In this document: positions 1 to 8,543 of the stretch, in pieces
Position numbering within the stretch: the stretch's first letter is position 1
Layout: each line of letters starts with the position of its first letter
DNA from: Allocatelliglobosispora scoriae
GTDB taxonomy: Bacteria; Actinomycetota; Actinomycetes; Mycobacteriales; Micromonosporaceae
Direction of reading: 5' to 3'
Length of the DNA stretch: 64,000 nt
Assembly (NCBI RefSeq): GCF_014204945.1
Contig: NZ_JACHMN010000003.1
Coordinates: 620,001 to 684,000 of the forward strand
Made by a program: the position numbers and the translations under genes
Notes under the pieces: generated by a model
Told to the model about the DNA's origin: nothing
What the model saw: only the letters and a program-made list of their open reading frames with translations
Databases searched by the model: none

Positions 1-585
1 GTCAACGACTACCTCTTCGTGAAGATCGGGACCGGCATCGGCTGCGGCATCTACCTCACCGGCGATGTCTACCGGGGGACCGACGGCTGCGCCGGGGACA
101 TCGGCCACATCATGGTCGACAGCCACGGACCGGTCTGCTCCTGCGGCAACGTCGGCTGCCTCGAAGCGGTCTTCAGCGGGGTCGCCCTCGCCCGCGAAGC
201 CACCGCCGTCGCCCGGGCCGGCAACTCGTCGATCCTCGCCGAGAAGCTCGCCGAGGCGGGCTTCCTCACCGCTCGCGACGTGGCGCTCGGCGCGGCCGAG
301 GGCGACATCAGCTGCATCAAGCTGATCCGCGACGGCGGCCGTCAGATCGGCATCGTCCTCGCCGGGCTGGTGAGCTTCGCCAACCCGACGATGATCGTCA
401 TCGGTGGCGGGCTCTCGCAGCTCGGCCACATCCTGCTCGCCGAGATCCGCAGCGTCGTCTACCGGCGGTCACTGCCGCTCGCCACCGGCAACCTGCCCGT
501 CGTCCTGTCCGAGCTCGGCCCGCGCGCCGGTGTCACCGGCGCCGCCGTCCTCGCCAGCGATGTTGCCTTCGAGGAGGCGTCATGA
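1..585 (+). CDS. ROK family sugar kinase/regulator, 3' part (5' end outside window)
   Basis: The reading frame is open from base 1, so the N-terminal part lies before the window. The visible 194 residues are the C-terminal half of a ROK (repressor, ORF, kinase) protein: a glycine-rich phosphate loop (GTGIGCGIY), the ROK zinc-type cysteine cluster CSCGNVGCLEA, and a hydrophobic GGGLSQLG stretch near the end. ROK proteins are sugar kinases or HTH-ROK repressors. Without the N terminus I cannot tell which. Its stop overlaps the ATG of the ABC ATPase (ATGA), so it is translationally coupled to the sugar importer and probably either phosphorylates the imported sugar or regulates the operon. Confidence 0.85.
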   Translation, partial: VNDYLFVKIGTGIGCGIYLTGDVYRGTDGCAGDIGHIMVDSHGPVCSCGNVGCLEAVFSGVALAREATAVARAGNSSILAEKLAEAGFLTARDVALGAAEGDISCIKLIRDGGRQIGIVLAGLVSFANPTMIVIGGGLSQLGHILLAEIRSVVYRRSLPLATGNLPVVLSELGPRAGVTGAAVLASDVAFEEAS

Positions 586-2192
586 CCGACGCGAACCCCG
601 CCGCCGACCAGGCCGCCGCAGACCAGCCCGTCGAGCCGACGATCCCGGCGCAGGCGGCAGCCCCGGCAGACCAGGTGGAAGCGGTCGCGCACGAGGAAGC
701 GCAGATCGTGCTGCGCCTCGCCGACATCGTCAAGACCTTCCCCGGCGTCCGTGCGCTCGACGGCGTCGCGCTCACCGTCCGGGTCGGCGAGGTGCACTGC
801 CTGCTCGGCCAGAACGGCGCCGGCAAGTCGACCCTGATCAAGGTGCTCGCCGGGGTGCACCGGCCGGACTCGGGCCACCTGGAGTGGCTCGGCCAGCCCG
901 CCTCCTTCAGCAATCCGCAGGAGGCGATGAAGGCCGGGATCGCCACGATCTACCAGGAGCTCGACCTCGTCGAGGACCTCTCGGTCGCGGAGAACATCTT
1001 CCTCGGCCACGAGCCCCGGACCTTCGGTTTCGTCCGGCGCGGCGTGCTCGCGAAGCGGACGACCGAGCTGCTGGCGCGGCTGGGCCACACGGAGCTCTCG
1101 CCGTGGCGCCCGGTCCGCAGCCTCACCCCCGCGGGCAAGCAGGTCGTCAGCATGGCGCGGGCGCTGTCGCACGACGCCCGGCTCATCATCATGGACGAGC
1201 CGAGCGCGGTGCTCGCGCACGACGAGGTCGACAACCTGATGCGCATCGTGCAGGAGCTGACGGCGCAGGGGATCGCGGTCGTCTACATCACGCACCGCCT
1301 CGACGAGATCCGCCGGATCGGCGACCGGGTGACCGTTCTCAAGGACGGCCGCACCACCGCCGCCGACCTGCCCGCCGATACGCCGACCCGCGAGCTGGTG
1401 AGCCGGATGACGGGTCGTTCCCTGGAGTATGTCTTCCCGCCCCGGCCGGAGGTGCCCGCCGAGCGTGGCCCTGAGCTGCTCAAGGTCGAGTCGCTGAGCC
1501 GGGCCGGCGAGTTCGCCGACGTCTCGCTGAGCGTGCACGGCGGCGAGATCGTCGGGATCACCGGGCTGGTCGGATCGGGTCGCTCGGAGGTGCTGGAGAC
1601 GATCTTCGGTGCCCGGCGGGCCGAGAGCGGCACGGTCACGATGGACGGCCGGAGGTTGCGCGGCGGCGTACCCACTGCGGTCAGGGCTGGTCTCGGGCTT
1701 GCACCCGAGGAGCGCAAGAGCCAGGCGCTGCTGCTGGAGGAGCCGATCTACCGCAACATGACGCTCGCGACCTTCACCCGTTTCGCCACCGCCGGGATCA
1801 CCGGCATCGGCAAGGAGAAGGCGGCGGCGAACGACATCGCCGACCAGCTGGAGCTGCGGCCGCGCGACACGAACCGGGCCGTGCGCACGCTCTCGGGCGG
1901 CAACCAGCAGAAGGTCGTGCTGGGCCGCTGGCTGCTCGGCGGTACGCGGCTCCTCCTGCTCGACGAGCCGACCCGAGGTGTGGACGTCGGCGCCCGAGCC
2001 GAGCTTTACCAGGTGATTCGCAGCCTGGCCGACAGCGGTGTCGGCGTGCTGCTCGTCTCCAGCGAGGTGCCCGAGTGCCTGGGTCTCGCAGACCGCGTGC
2101 TGGTGATGCGCGAGGGCCGTCTCGTCCATGAGGCGCCCGCCGACGAACTTGATGAAGACAAGGTTCTCGACCTCGTCATGGGAGGGATGTAA
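582..2192 (+). CDS. Sugar ABC transporter ATP-binding protein, tandem ABC domains (RbsA/MglA type)
   Basis: A 536-residue cytoplasmic ATPase with two fused ABC domains, as in the ribose/galactose (CUT2) importers. The first Walker A is GQNGAGKST at residues 76-84; the first signature is degenerate (LTPAGKQ). The second domain has the degenerate loop GLVGSGRSE, normal for the second half of RbsA/MglA, but a good signature (LSGGNQQK) followed by LLLLDEPT. An Ala/Pro-rich extension of about 40 residues precedes the first domain and is unusual. The start overlaps the ROK stop, and the permease begins 3 bases after its stop. It would energise import of a monosaccharide or polyol; the substrate is not readable from sequence. 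Confidence 0.93.
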   Translation: MTDANPAADQAAADQPVEPTIPAQAAAPADQVEAVAHEEAQIVLRLADIVKTFPGVRALDGVALTVRVGEVHCLLGQNGAGKSTLIKVLAGVHRPDSGHLEWLGQPASFSNPQEAMKAGIATIYQELDLVEDLSVAENIFLGHEPRTFGFVRRGVLAKRTTELLARLGHTELSPWRPVRSLTPAGKQVVSMARALSHDARLIIMDEPSAVLAHDEVDNLMRIVQELTAQGIAVVYITHRLDEIRRIGDRVTVLKDGRTTAADLPADTPTRELVSRMTGRSLEYVFPPRPEVPAERGPELLKVESLSRAGEFADVSLSVHGGEIVGITGLVGSGRSEVLETIFGARRAESGTVTMDGRRLRGGVPTAVRAGLGLAPEERKSQALLLEEPIYRNMTLATFTRFATAGITGIGKEKAAANDIADQLELRPRDTNRAVRTLSGGNQQKVVLGRWLLGGTRLLLLDEPTRGVDVGARAELYQVIRSLADSGVGVLLVSSEVPECLGLADRVLVMREGRLVHEAPADELDEDKVLDLVMGGM

Positions 2193-2194
2193 AG

Positions 2195-3202
2195 GTGACC
2201 GACTCCATCCGCCGCAACCTGGGCCTCGCCGTAGTGCTCGTCGCACTGCTGGGAATCGGTGTGCTGACCAAGCCCGACCTCTACGGCGACATGTCGTGGC
2301 TGAGCAACAACGTCCTGACGATCCTGCAGCAGGCGTCGGCGATCGGCGTGATCACGGTAGGCATGACCTTCGTGATCATCGGCGGCGGCATCGACCTCTC
2401 GGTCGGCGCGATCGTCGCCGTCGCCGGGGTGTGGTCGACCACGCTGTCGACGCAGACCTACGGCGCGGGCGGCATGATCTTCACCGCGATCGCGGTGGCG
2501 GTGGTGGTCGGCGTGATCAACGGTGTCCTCATCGCCTACGGCAGGCTGGTGCCCTTCATCGCGACGCTGGCGATGATGGTCGCCGCCCGAGGGCTCGCCG
2601 CGCAGATCTCCGGCAAGCAGACCCAGATCTCGGCCGACGCGACGATCAACGCGATCGCCACGGCCCGGCCCTTCGGCATCCCGGTCCTCATCCTCATCTT
2701 CGCCGCGGTGGCGCTCGCCGGATGGGTGCTGCTCAACCGGACCACGTTCGGTCGGCGTACGGTCGCGGTCGGCGGCAACCCCGAGGCGGCCCGGCTCGCC
2801 GGCATCAACGTCAAGCTGCACACCCTGCTGCTCTACGCGCTCTCCGGCCTCTGCTGCGGCATCGGCGCGATCATGCTGACGGCGCAGGCCACCTCCGCCC
2901 AGGCCGCCATGGCCAACCTCTACGAACTCGACGCGATCGCTGCGGCGATCATCGGCGGCACGCTGCTCAGCGGCGGCCGCGGCACCATCGCCGGGGCGCT
3001 CTTCGGCGTGCTGGTCTTCTCCACCATCACCAACCTCTTCGCGGTCAACAACCTGACCACCGAGGTGCAGAACATGGTGAAGGGCGCGATCATCGTGACC
3101 GCCGTCCTGATCCAGCAGGTCCAGTTCAAGTCGCTGACCACCTTCATGGCGCGGCAGCGACTGCGGACCAACACTCCCACCCCCACACCCACCACCACCT
3201 AA
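2195..3202 (+). CDS. Sugar ABC transporter permease (RbsC type)
   Basis: A 335-residue, strongly hydrophobic protein with about eight to ten membrane segments, of the BPD_transp_2 family. The hallmark GGGIDLSVGAIVAV lies near residue 65, and the family Gly-Gly pair (IIGGTLLSGGRGT) is in the second half. It starts with GTG, 3 bases after the ATPase stop. The C terminus ends in a Pro/Thr tail (TPTPTPTTT) that is not part of the fold. It forms the membrane channel for the sugar delivered by the lipoprotein encoded next. Confidence 0.92.
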   Translation: MTDSIRRNLGLAVVLVALLGIGVLTKPDLYGDMSWLSNNVLTILQQASAIGVITVGMTFVIIGGGIDLSVGAIVAVAGVWSTTLSTQTYGAGGMIFTAIAVAVVVGVINGVLIAYGRLVPFIATLAMMVAARGLAAQISGKQTQISADATINAIATARPFGIPVLILIFAAVALAGWVLLNRTTFGRRTVAVGGNPEAARLAGINVKLHTLLLYALSGLCCGIGAIMLTAQATSAQAAMANLYELDAIAAAIIGGTLLSGGRGTIAGALFGVLVFSTITNLFAVNNLTTEVQNMVKGAIIVTAVLIQQVQFKSLTTFMARQRLRTNTPTPTPTTT

Positions 3203-3290
3203 AACGCTCTACAGAAATTGGCGACCGTCGACATACTGGCGGCCGCTGGGCACTCCGCACCCTCTTACAGCCCATCCACAGGAGGTCACC

Positions 3291-4340
3291 ATGACCCAGC
3301 GCAACTTCGTTGACCGTCGCAAGCTGCTGCTCGGTTCCGTCGGCATCGGTGCCGCCGCGGCACTCGCCGCCTGCACCAGCAACGAGCCCGCGACGACGGC
3401 CCAGACCAAGGGCCCCGCCGCCGGCACCGGCAACGACGCGCCCGGCAAGAAGGTCGTCATCGGTTTCTCGGCTCCGGCCGCGGACCACGGCTGGATCGCC
3501 GCCATCACCAACAACGCCAAGGCGCAGGCCGCGGCGTACTCCGACGTCGAGTTCAAGCCGGTCGCGGCCGGCGCGGACGCGGCGGCCCAGCGTGCTGCCC
3601 TCGCCACCCTGATCTCCCAGAAGCCCGACGTGATCGTGCTGCTCCCGCACGACGGCAAGGAGCTCAACTCCTTCGGCCTCGAGGCGATGAAGGCCGGTAT
3701 CCCGGTCGTCAACCTCGACCGCGCCTTCCCCGACGCGCTCGCCTACCGCCTGCAGATCAAGGGCGACAACTACGGCATGGGTGTCGCGGCCGGTCACTAC
3801 ATCGGCGGCAAGCTCAAGGCCGCCGGTGCGACCGCTCCGATCATCGGTGAGATCGCGGGTCTGGACTTCCTGGAGCTCACCCAGGAGCGCAGCGCGGGCT
3901 TCAAGGCCGCCCTGGCGACCTACGGCTTCAAGGTGGCCAACCGCCGTGCCGCCGAGTTCACGGCCGACTCCGGCCAGCGCGAGGCGACGAACCTGCTGCA
4001 GGCGCTGCCGAAGATCGACGCGATCTGGAACCACGATGACGACCAGGGCATCGGCGTGCTGGCGGCGATCAACTCCGCCAACCGCAAGGAGTTCTTCATG
4101 GTCGGCGGCGCCGGCTCGAAGGCCGCCATGGACGCGATCATCGCCGACAATTCGGTCCTGAAGGCAACGGTCACCTACAGCCCCTCGATGGCCTCGTCGG
4201 CGATCTCGCTGGCCCGGCTCATCGGTCAGGGCCGCGGCCTGTCCGACCTGGTCGAGCTGCAGGTGCCCAAGGAGATCGTGCTCGCCTCCGAGACCATCAC
4301 CAAGGAGAACGCGAGCAAGTACCTCCCCCTCGGGTTCTGA
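3291..4340 (+). CDS. Sugar ABC transporter substrate-binding lipoprotein (RbsB-like)
   Basis: A 349-residue extracytoplasmic binding protein of the Peripla_BP_4 (ribose-binding) type. The N terminus combines a twin-arginine-like segment (DRRKLLLGS) with a lipobox (LAAC, Cys around residue 28), so it is probably exported folded and tethered by lipid. The mature part has the two-lobe pattern of the family, with an NHDDDQGIG loop near residue 245 likely in the ligand cleft. A GGAGG ribosome site lies just before the ATG. It is downstream of the permease by 88 bp and upstream of a Gfo/Idh/MocA dehydrogenase, which suggests the ligand is a sugar or cyclitol oxidised after uptake. Confidence 0.92.
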   Translation: MTQRNFVDRRKLLLGSVGIGAAAALAACTSNEPATTAQTKGPAAGTGNDAPGKKVVIGFSAPAADHGWIAAITNNAKAQAAAYSDVEFKPVAAGADAAAQRAALATLISQKPDVIVLLPHDGKELNSFGLEAMKAGIPVVNLDRAFPDALAYRLQIKGDNYGMGVAAGHYIGGKLKAAGATAPIIGEIAGLDFLELTQERSAGFKAALATYGFKVANRRAAEFTADSGQREATNLLQALPKIDAIWNHDDDQGIGVLAAINSANRKEFFMVGGAGSKAAMDAIIADNSVLKATVTYSPSMASSAISLARLIGQGRGLSDLVELQVPKEIVLASETITKENASKYLPLGF

Positions 4341-4367
4341 TCGATCACGCGCACAAGGAGCTCCACA

Positions 4368-5573
4368 GTGTCCACTGCAGAAAGCCCACAGCTACGCGTC
4401 GGCATGATCGGCCACGCGTTCATGGGTGCCGCGCACTCACAGGCGTGGCGTACCGTGAACCGGGCATTTGACCTGCCCATCCGCGCGAGCATGGTGGCGG
4501 TCTGTGGCCGTGACCCGGGTCGGACGGCCGCTGCGGCCGCCCGGCTCGGGTGGGCGGAACACGTCACCGACTGGCGGGAACTGATCGCCCGCGACGATAT
4601 CGACCTCGTGGACATCTGCACCCCCGGTGACAGCCACGCGGAGATAGCGCTCGCCGCGCTCGCCGCCGGAAAGCACGTGCTTTGCGAGAAGCCCTTGGCC
4701 AATTCGGTGGCCGAGGCCACGGAGATGGTCCAGGCCGCCGAGAGCGCTCGCGCGCTGGGGGTACGCACCATGTGCGGCTTCAACTACCGCCGGGTGCCCG
4801 CAGTGGCGTTCATGCGAAAGCTGATCCTCGACGGCCGGATCGGCGTCGTGCGGCACGTTCGCGCGGTCTACCTCCAGGACTGGATCACCGATCCGCAGTT
4901 CCCGCTCGTGTGGCGGCTGCAGTCGGATCGGGCCGGTTCGGGTGCCCTCGGTGACATCGGCTCGCACATCGTCGACATGACGCAGTATGTGACCGGGCAA
5001 CTCGTCACCGGTGTCAGCGCGATGACCGAGACGTTCGTCCGCGAGCGTCCGCTGCCGAGCGAGTCGAGCGGGCTCTCGGCCACGGGGGAGGGATCGTCGA
5101 CCGGCCTGGTGACCGTCGACGATGCCGCGATCTTCCTGGCGAGGCTCGACGGCGGAGCGATCGCCACCTATGAGGCGACCCGCTTCGCGACCGGCCACAA
5201 GAACGGTCTCCGCGTGGAGATCAACGGGTCGCTGGGCTCCATCTCCTTCGACCTGCAGCGCCTCAACGAACTGGAGTTCTACGACGCCACCAAGCCGGCG
5301 GCGGAGCAGGGCTTCACCCGCATCCTGATCACCGAGGCCGAGCACCCCTACCTCGCGGCGTGGTGGCCACCCGGCCACATCATCGGCTACGAGCACTCCT
5401 TCACGCACCAGATGCGTGACCTGCTGGAGGCGATCGCGTCGGGTCAGGACCCGACACCGTCGTTCGCCGACGCCCTGCAGGTGCAGTTCGTGCTCGATGC
5501 CGTGCAGCGCTCCGCGGAGACCGGGTCCGGCTGGACCGAGGTGATCAACGCTCCACAGTGGGTTCCGGTCTGA
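4368..5573 (+). CDS. Gfo/Idh/MocA family NAD(P)-dependent oxidoreductase
   Basis: A 401-residue dehydrogenase with an N-terminal Rossmann fold (VGMIGHAFMGAAHS), the family EKPLANSVAEA motif near residue 105, and the C-terminal GFO_IDH_MocA_C region (substrate helix GSGALGDIGSHIVD). It starts with GTG behind AAGGAG, 27 bp after the binding protein. Members oxidise ring hydroxyls of sugars and cyclitols, e.g. C3 of glucosides or myo-inositol. Being last in the importer operon, and followed by ThuA/DUF1080 and TIM-barrel isomerase genes, it is most simply a 3-keto-sugar-forming or inositol-type dehydrogenase acting on the imported compound. Exact substrate unknown. Confidence 0.9.
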   Translation: MSTAESPQLRVGMIGHAFMGAAHSQAWRTVNRAFDLPIRASMVAVCGRDPGRTAAAAARLGWAEHVTDWRELIARDDIDLVDICTPGDSHAEIALAALAAGKHVLCEKPLANSVAEATEMVQAAESARALGVRTMCGFNYRRVPAVAFMRKLILDGRIGVVRHVRAVYLQDWITDPQFPLVWRLQSDRAGSGALGDIGSHIVDMTQYVTGQLVTGVSAMTETFVRERPLPSESSGLSATGEGSSTGLVTVDDAAIFLARLDGGAIATYEATRFATGHKNGLRVEINGSLGSISFDLQRLNELEFYDATKPAAEQGFTRILITEAEHPYLAAWWPPGHIIGYEHSFTHQMRDLLEAIASGQDPTPSFADALQVQFVLDAVQRSAETGSGWTEVINAPQWVPV

Positions 5574-5584
5574 CCGGACACCGC

Positions 5585-5620
5585 TGGGCCCCCGGCGAAC
5601 GTCCCGGCCGGGGGCACCCA
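5585..5620 (+). terminator. GC-rich hairpin after the importer operon
   Basis: A stem pairing CCCCCGGC with GCCGGGGG, flanked by TGGG/CCCA, lies 12 bases after the dehydrogenase stop. There is no U-tract, so intrinsic termination would be of the U-less actinobacterial kind. Confidence 0.5.
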
Positions 5621-5714
5621 ACCCCTCCCACACCACACAGCTATACCCGGCACTCGGCGCGGCGGCGCGCGCCCTGGCCTGGCTACCCCCAGTCAGGAAA
5701 GGGAACAGAAAGCC

Positions 5715-8543
5715 ATGTCCAGACCCAGATTCATCGCGGCGGTCCTGCTTGCCGTCGCGGCGACCGTGCCCGCGGTCGCGGCCGGTACGCCGGTCCAGGC
5801 AGCAATCGTGATCAACCCTGCCGACTTCCAGCAGGTCGAGCTGGCGCGCGGCGTCGCCGAGATGGGCGAGCCCATGTCGCTCGCCGTCCTGCCCGACCTG
5901 TCGGTGCTGCACACCGCCCGTGACGGCAAGCTGCGGCGCACCACCGCCGCGGGCACGACGACCGTCATCGGCACCATCCCGGTCTACACGCACGACGAGG
6001 AGGGGCTGCAGGGCGTCGGTGTCGACCCCGGCTTCGCCACCAACCGGGCGATCTTCCTCTACTACGCCCCGCCCCTGTCGACCCCGGCCGGTGACGCGCC
6101 GGCGACGGGTACCGACTGGTCCGCGTGGCAGGGCGTCAACCGGCTCTCCCGGTTCACGCTCAACACCGACTACACGCTCAACCTCGCGAGCGAGAAGATC
6201 GTGCTCACCACCGCCACGGACCGGGGCATCTGCTGCCACGTCGGCGGTGACATCGACTTCGACGCCGCGGGCAACCTCTACCTCTCCACCGGCGACGACT
6301 CGAACCCCTTCGACTCGGCCGGTTACTCGCCGATCGACGAGCGGACCAACCGCAACCCCGCCTACGACGCCCAGCGCACCGCCGCCAACAGCAACGACCT
6401 GCGTGGCAAGCTGCTGCGGATCAAGGTCGCGGCGGACGGGACCTACACGATCCCGTCGGGGAACCTGTTCGCTCCCGGCACGGCGAAGACCCGTCCGGAG
6501 ATCTACGCGATGGGCTTCCGCAACCCGTTCCGGATCAGCGTCGACAAGCCCACCGGTGTCGTCTACGTCGGTGACTACGGTCCCGACGCGGGCTCGACCG
6601 ATGCCAACCGGGGCCCCGGCGGCCAGGTCGAGTTCGCCCGGGTCACCTCGGCGGGCAACTACGGCTGGCCCTACTGCACCGGCACGAACACGACGGCCGA
6701 GACCTACAACGAGTGGAACTTCGCCACCGGCACGACCGGCCCGAAGTTCAACTGCGCGGGCGGGCCGACCAACAACTCCTTCCGCAACACCGGCGTCACC
6801 ACGCTGCCGGCGGCTCGCGCGGCCTGGATCCGCTACGGCGGCGACGCCGGAACGCCGTCGCAGTTCGGCGGCGGCTCGGAGTCGCCGATGGCGGGCCCCG
6901 TCTACCGCTACAACTCCTCGTCGACCTCGACGGTGAAGTTCCCGCAGTCCTTCGAGGGCTACTTCATGGCGACCGAGTTCGGCCGCAACTGGATCAAGCC
7001 GGTGCAGGTCAACGCGGACGGTTCCGTCGGTGAGATCATCACCCTGCCGTGGACCGGCCACCAGGTGATGGACTCGGCGTTCGGCCCCGACGGCGCGCTC
7101 TACGTCCTCGCCTACGGCACGGGCTACTTCAACGGCGACGCCAACTCGGCGCTCTACCGCATCGAGTATGTCGCCGGGGTCAACCGGGCCCCGATCGCGA
7201 AGGCCTCCTCCAACAAGGTCGGCGGCACCGCGCCGCTGACGGTGGCGTTCTCCTCGGCCGGCTCGTCCGACCCGGAGGGCGGCGCGCTGACCTACGCGTG
7301 GAACTTCGGCGACGGCACCACCTCCACCGCCGCGAACCCGTCGAAGACCTACACGGCCAATGGCCAGTACAACGCGACGCTGACGGTCCGCGATCCGCAG
7401 GGTGCGACCGCCAGCTCCAGCGTGATCATCACGGTCGGCAACAACGCCCCGGTCGTCACGGTGCAGCTGCCGGTCAACGGCTCGCTGTTCAGCTTCGGCG
7501 ACACCGTGCCCTACCAGATCACGGTGACCGACGCCGAGGACGGCACGATCGACTGCACTCGGGTCAAGATGACCTACGTGCTCGGCCACGACCAGCACGG
7601 ACACCAGATCACCTCGAAGAACGGCTGCACCGGCACTATCTCGGTGCCGGTCGACGGCGAGCACGACGACGCCGCGAACATCTTCGGGATCTGGGACGCC
7701 GAATACACCGACAACGGTGCCAACGGCCAGCCGGCGATCACCACGCACACCCAGAACACCACCCAGCCGCGGCACCGCCAGGCCGAGCACTACAAGAACT
7801 CGTCGGGCATCAACAAGTTCGACAAGACCACGGCCGAGGGCGGCAAGACGGTCGGCGACATCAACAACGGCGACTGGATCTCGTTCGACCCCTACGCGAT
7901 CGGCAACGCCACGTCGTTCACGGCCCGGGTCTCCTCCAACGGCACCGGCGGCACGCTGCAGGTCCGCGCGGGCTCGGCGACCGGCACCGTGCTGGGCACG
8001 GCGACCGTACCGGTGACGGGCAGCTGGGAGACCTTCACCACCGTCTCGGGCGCGCTGAGCGGGGCACCGGCGGGCACGACGACCCTCTACCTGACCTTCG
8101 CGGGTACGGGCACCGCGGCCCTCTACGACCTGGACTCCTTCACCTTCAACACCACCGGTGGCGGCGGACCCGGACCGATCGTGGGCCTGGCGGGCAAGTG
8201 CCTCGACATCGCCGGAGCGGGGACCGCCGACGGCACGAAGATCCAGCTCTACACCTGCAACAACACCATCGCGCAGTCCTGGACCCGCAACGGCCAGACC
8301 TGGCGGGCGCTGGGCAAGTGCCTGGACGTCAGTGCCGGTGCCACCACCGACAACGCCAAGGTCCAGCTGTGGACCTGCAACGGTTCCGGTGCCCAGAACT
8401 GGACCGCAGGAGCCAACAACTCCCTGATCAACCCGCAATCCGGTAAGTGCCTGGACGTCTCGGGAAGCGCCACCGCCGACGGTACGCAGATCGTCATCTA
8501 CACCTGCAGCGGCGGCAACAACCAGAAGTGGACCCTGCCATGA
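5715..8543 (+). CDS. Secreted PQQ-type sugar dehydrogenase with PKD, CBM6-like and ricin-B domains
   Basis: A 942-residue exported protein. Residues 1-28 are a Sec signal peptide ending in an Ala-rich cleavage site. About 35-480 form a GSDH-type beta-propeller (glucose/sorbosone dehydrogenase family; motifs HDEEGLQGVGVDP and GKLLRIKV). A PKD domain (about 490-575, WNFGDGTTS) follows, then a CBM6-like beta-sandwich (about 690-810) and a three-repeat ricin lectin domain (about 818-942, repeated QLYTCN...W units). It should oxidise sugars on polymers or oligosaccharides outside the cell. The next gene starts inside its stop codon (ATGA) and shares its CBM and ricin tail, so the two are co-made partners. 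Confidence 0.85.
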   Translation: MSRPRFIAAVLLAVAATVPAVAAGTPVQAAIVINPADFQQVELARGVAEMGEPMSLAVLPDLSVLHTARDGKLRRTTAAGTTTVIGTIPVYTHDEEGLQGVGVDPGFATNRAIFLYYAPPLSTPAGDAPATGTDWSAWQGVNRLSRFTLNTDYTLNLASEKIVLTTATDRGICCHVGGDIDFDAAGNLYLSTGDDSNPFDSAGYSPIDERTNRNPAYDAQRTAANSNDLRGKLLRIKVAADGTYTIPSGNLFAPGTAKTRPEIYAMGFRNPFRISVDKPTGVVYVGDYGPDAGSTDANRGPGGQVEFARVTSAGNYGWPYCTGTNTTAETYNEWNFATGTTGPKFNCAGGPTNNSFRNTGVTTLPAARAAWIRYGGDAGTPSQFGGGSESPMAGPVYRYNSSSTSTVKFPQSFEGYFMATEFGRNWIKPVQVNADGSVGEIITLPWTGHQVMDSAFGPDGALYVLAYGTGYFNGDANSALYRIEYVAGVNRAPIAKASSNKVGGTAPLTVAFSSAGSSDPEGGALTYAWNFGDGTTSTAANPSKTYTANGQYNATLTVRDPQGATASSSVIITVGNNAPVVTVQLPVNGSLFSFGDTVPYQITVTDAEDGTIDCTRVKMTYVLGHDQHGHQITSKNGCTGTISVPVDGEHDDAANIFGIWDAEYTDNGANGQPAITTHTQNTTQPRHRQAEHYKNSSGINKFDKTTAEGGKTVGDINNGDWISFDPYAIGNATSFTARVSSNGTGGTLQVRAGSATGTVLGTATVPVTGSWETFTTVSGALSGAPAGTTTLYLTFAGTGTAALYDLDSFTFNTTGGGGPGPIVGLAGKCLDIAGAGTADGTKIQLYTCNNTIAQSWTRNGQTWRALGKCLDVSAGATTDNAKVQLWTCNGSGAQNWTAGANNSLINPQSGKCLDVSGSATADGTQIVIYTCSGGNNQKWTLP

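Noticed and set aside
4437-8438. A 1333-codon open frame on the minus strand, and similar long frames at 45142-51072 (+) and 14206-16224 (+)
   Set aside because: They are antisense or off-frame to well-supported genes, rich in Arg/Gly/Val/Ala in the pattern of high-GC shadow frames, and show no domain motifs.
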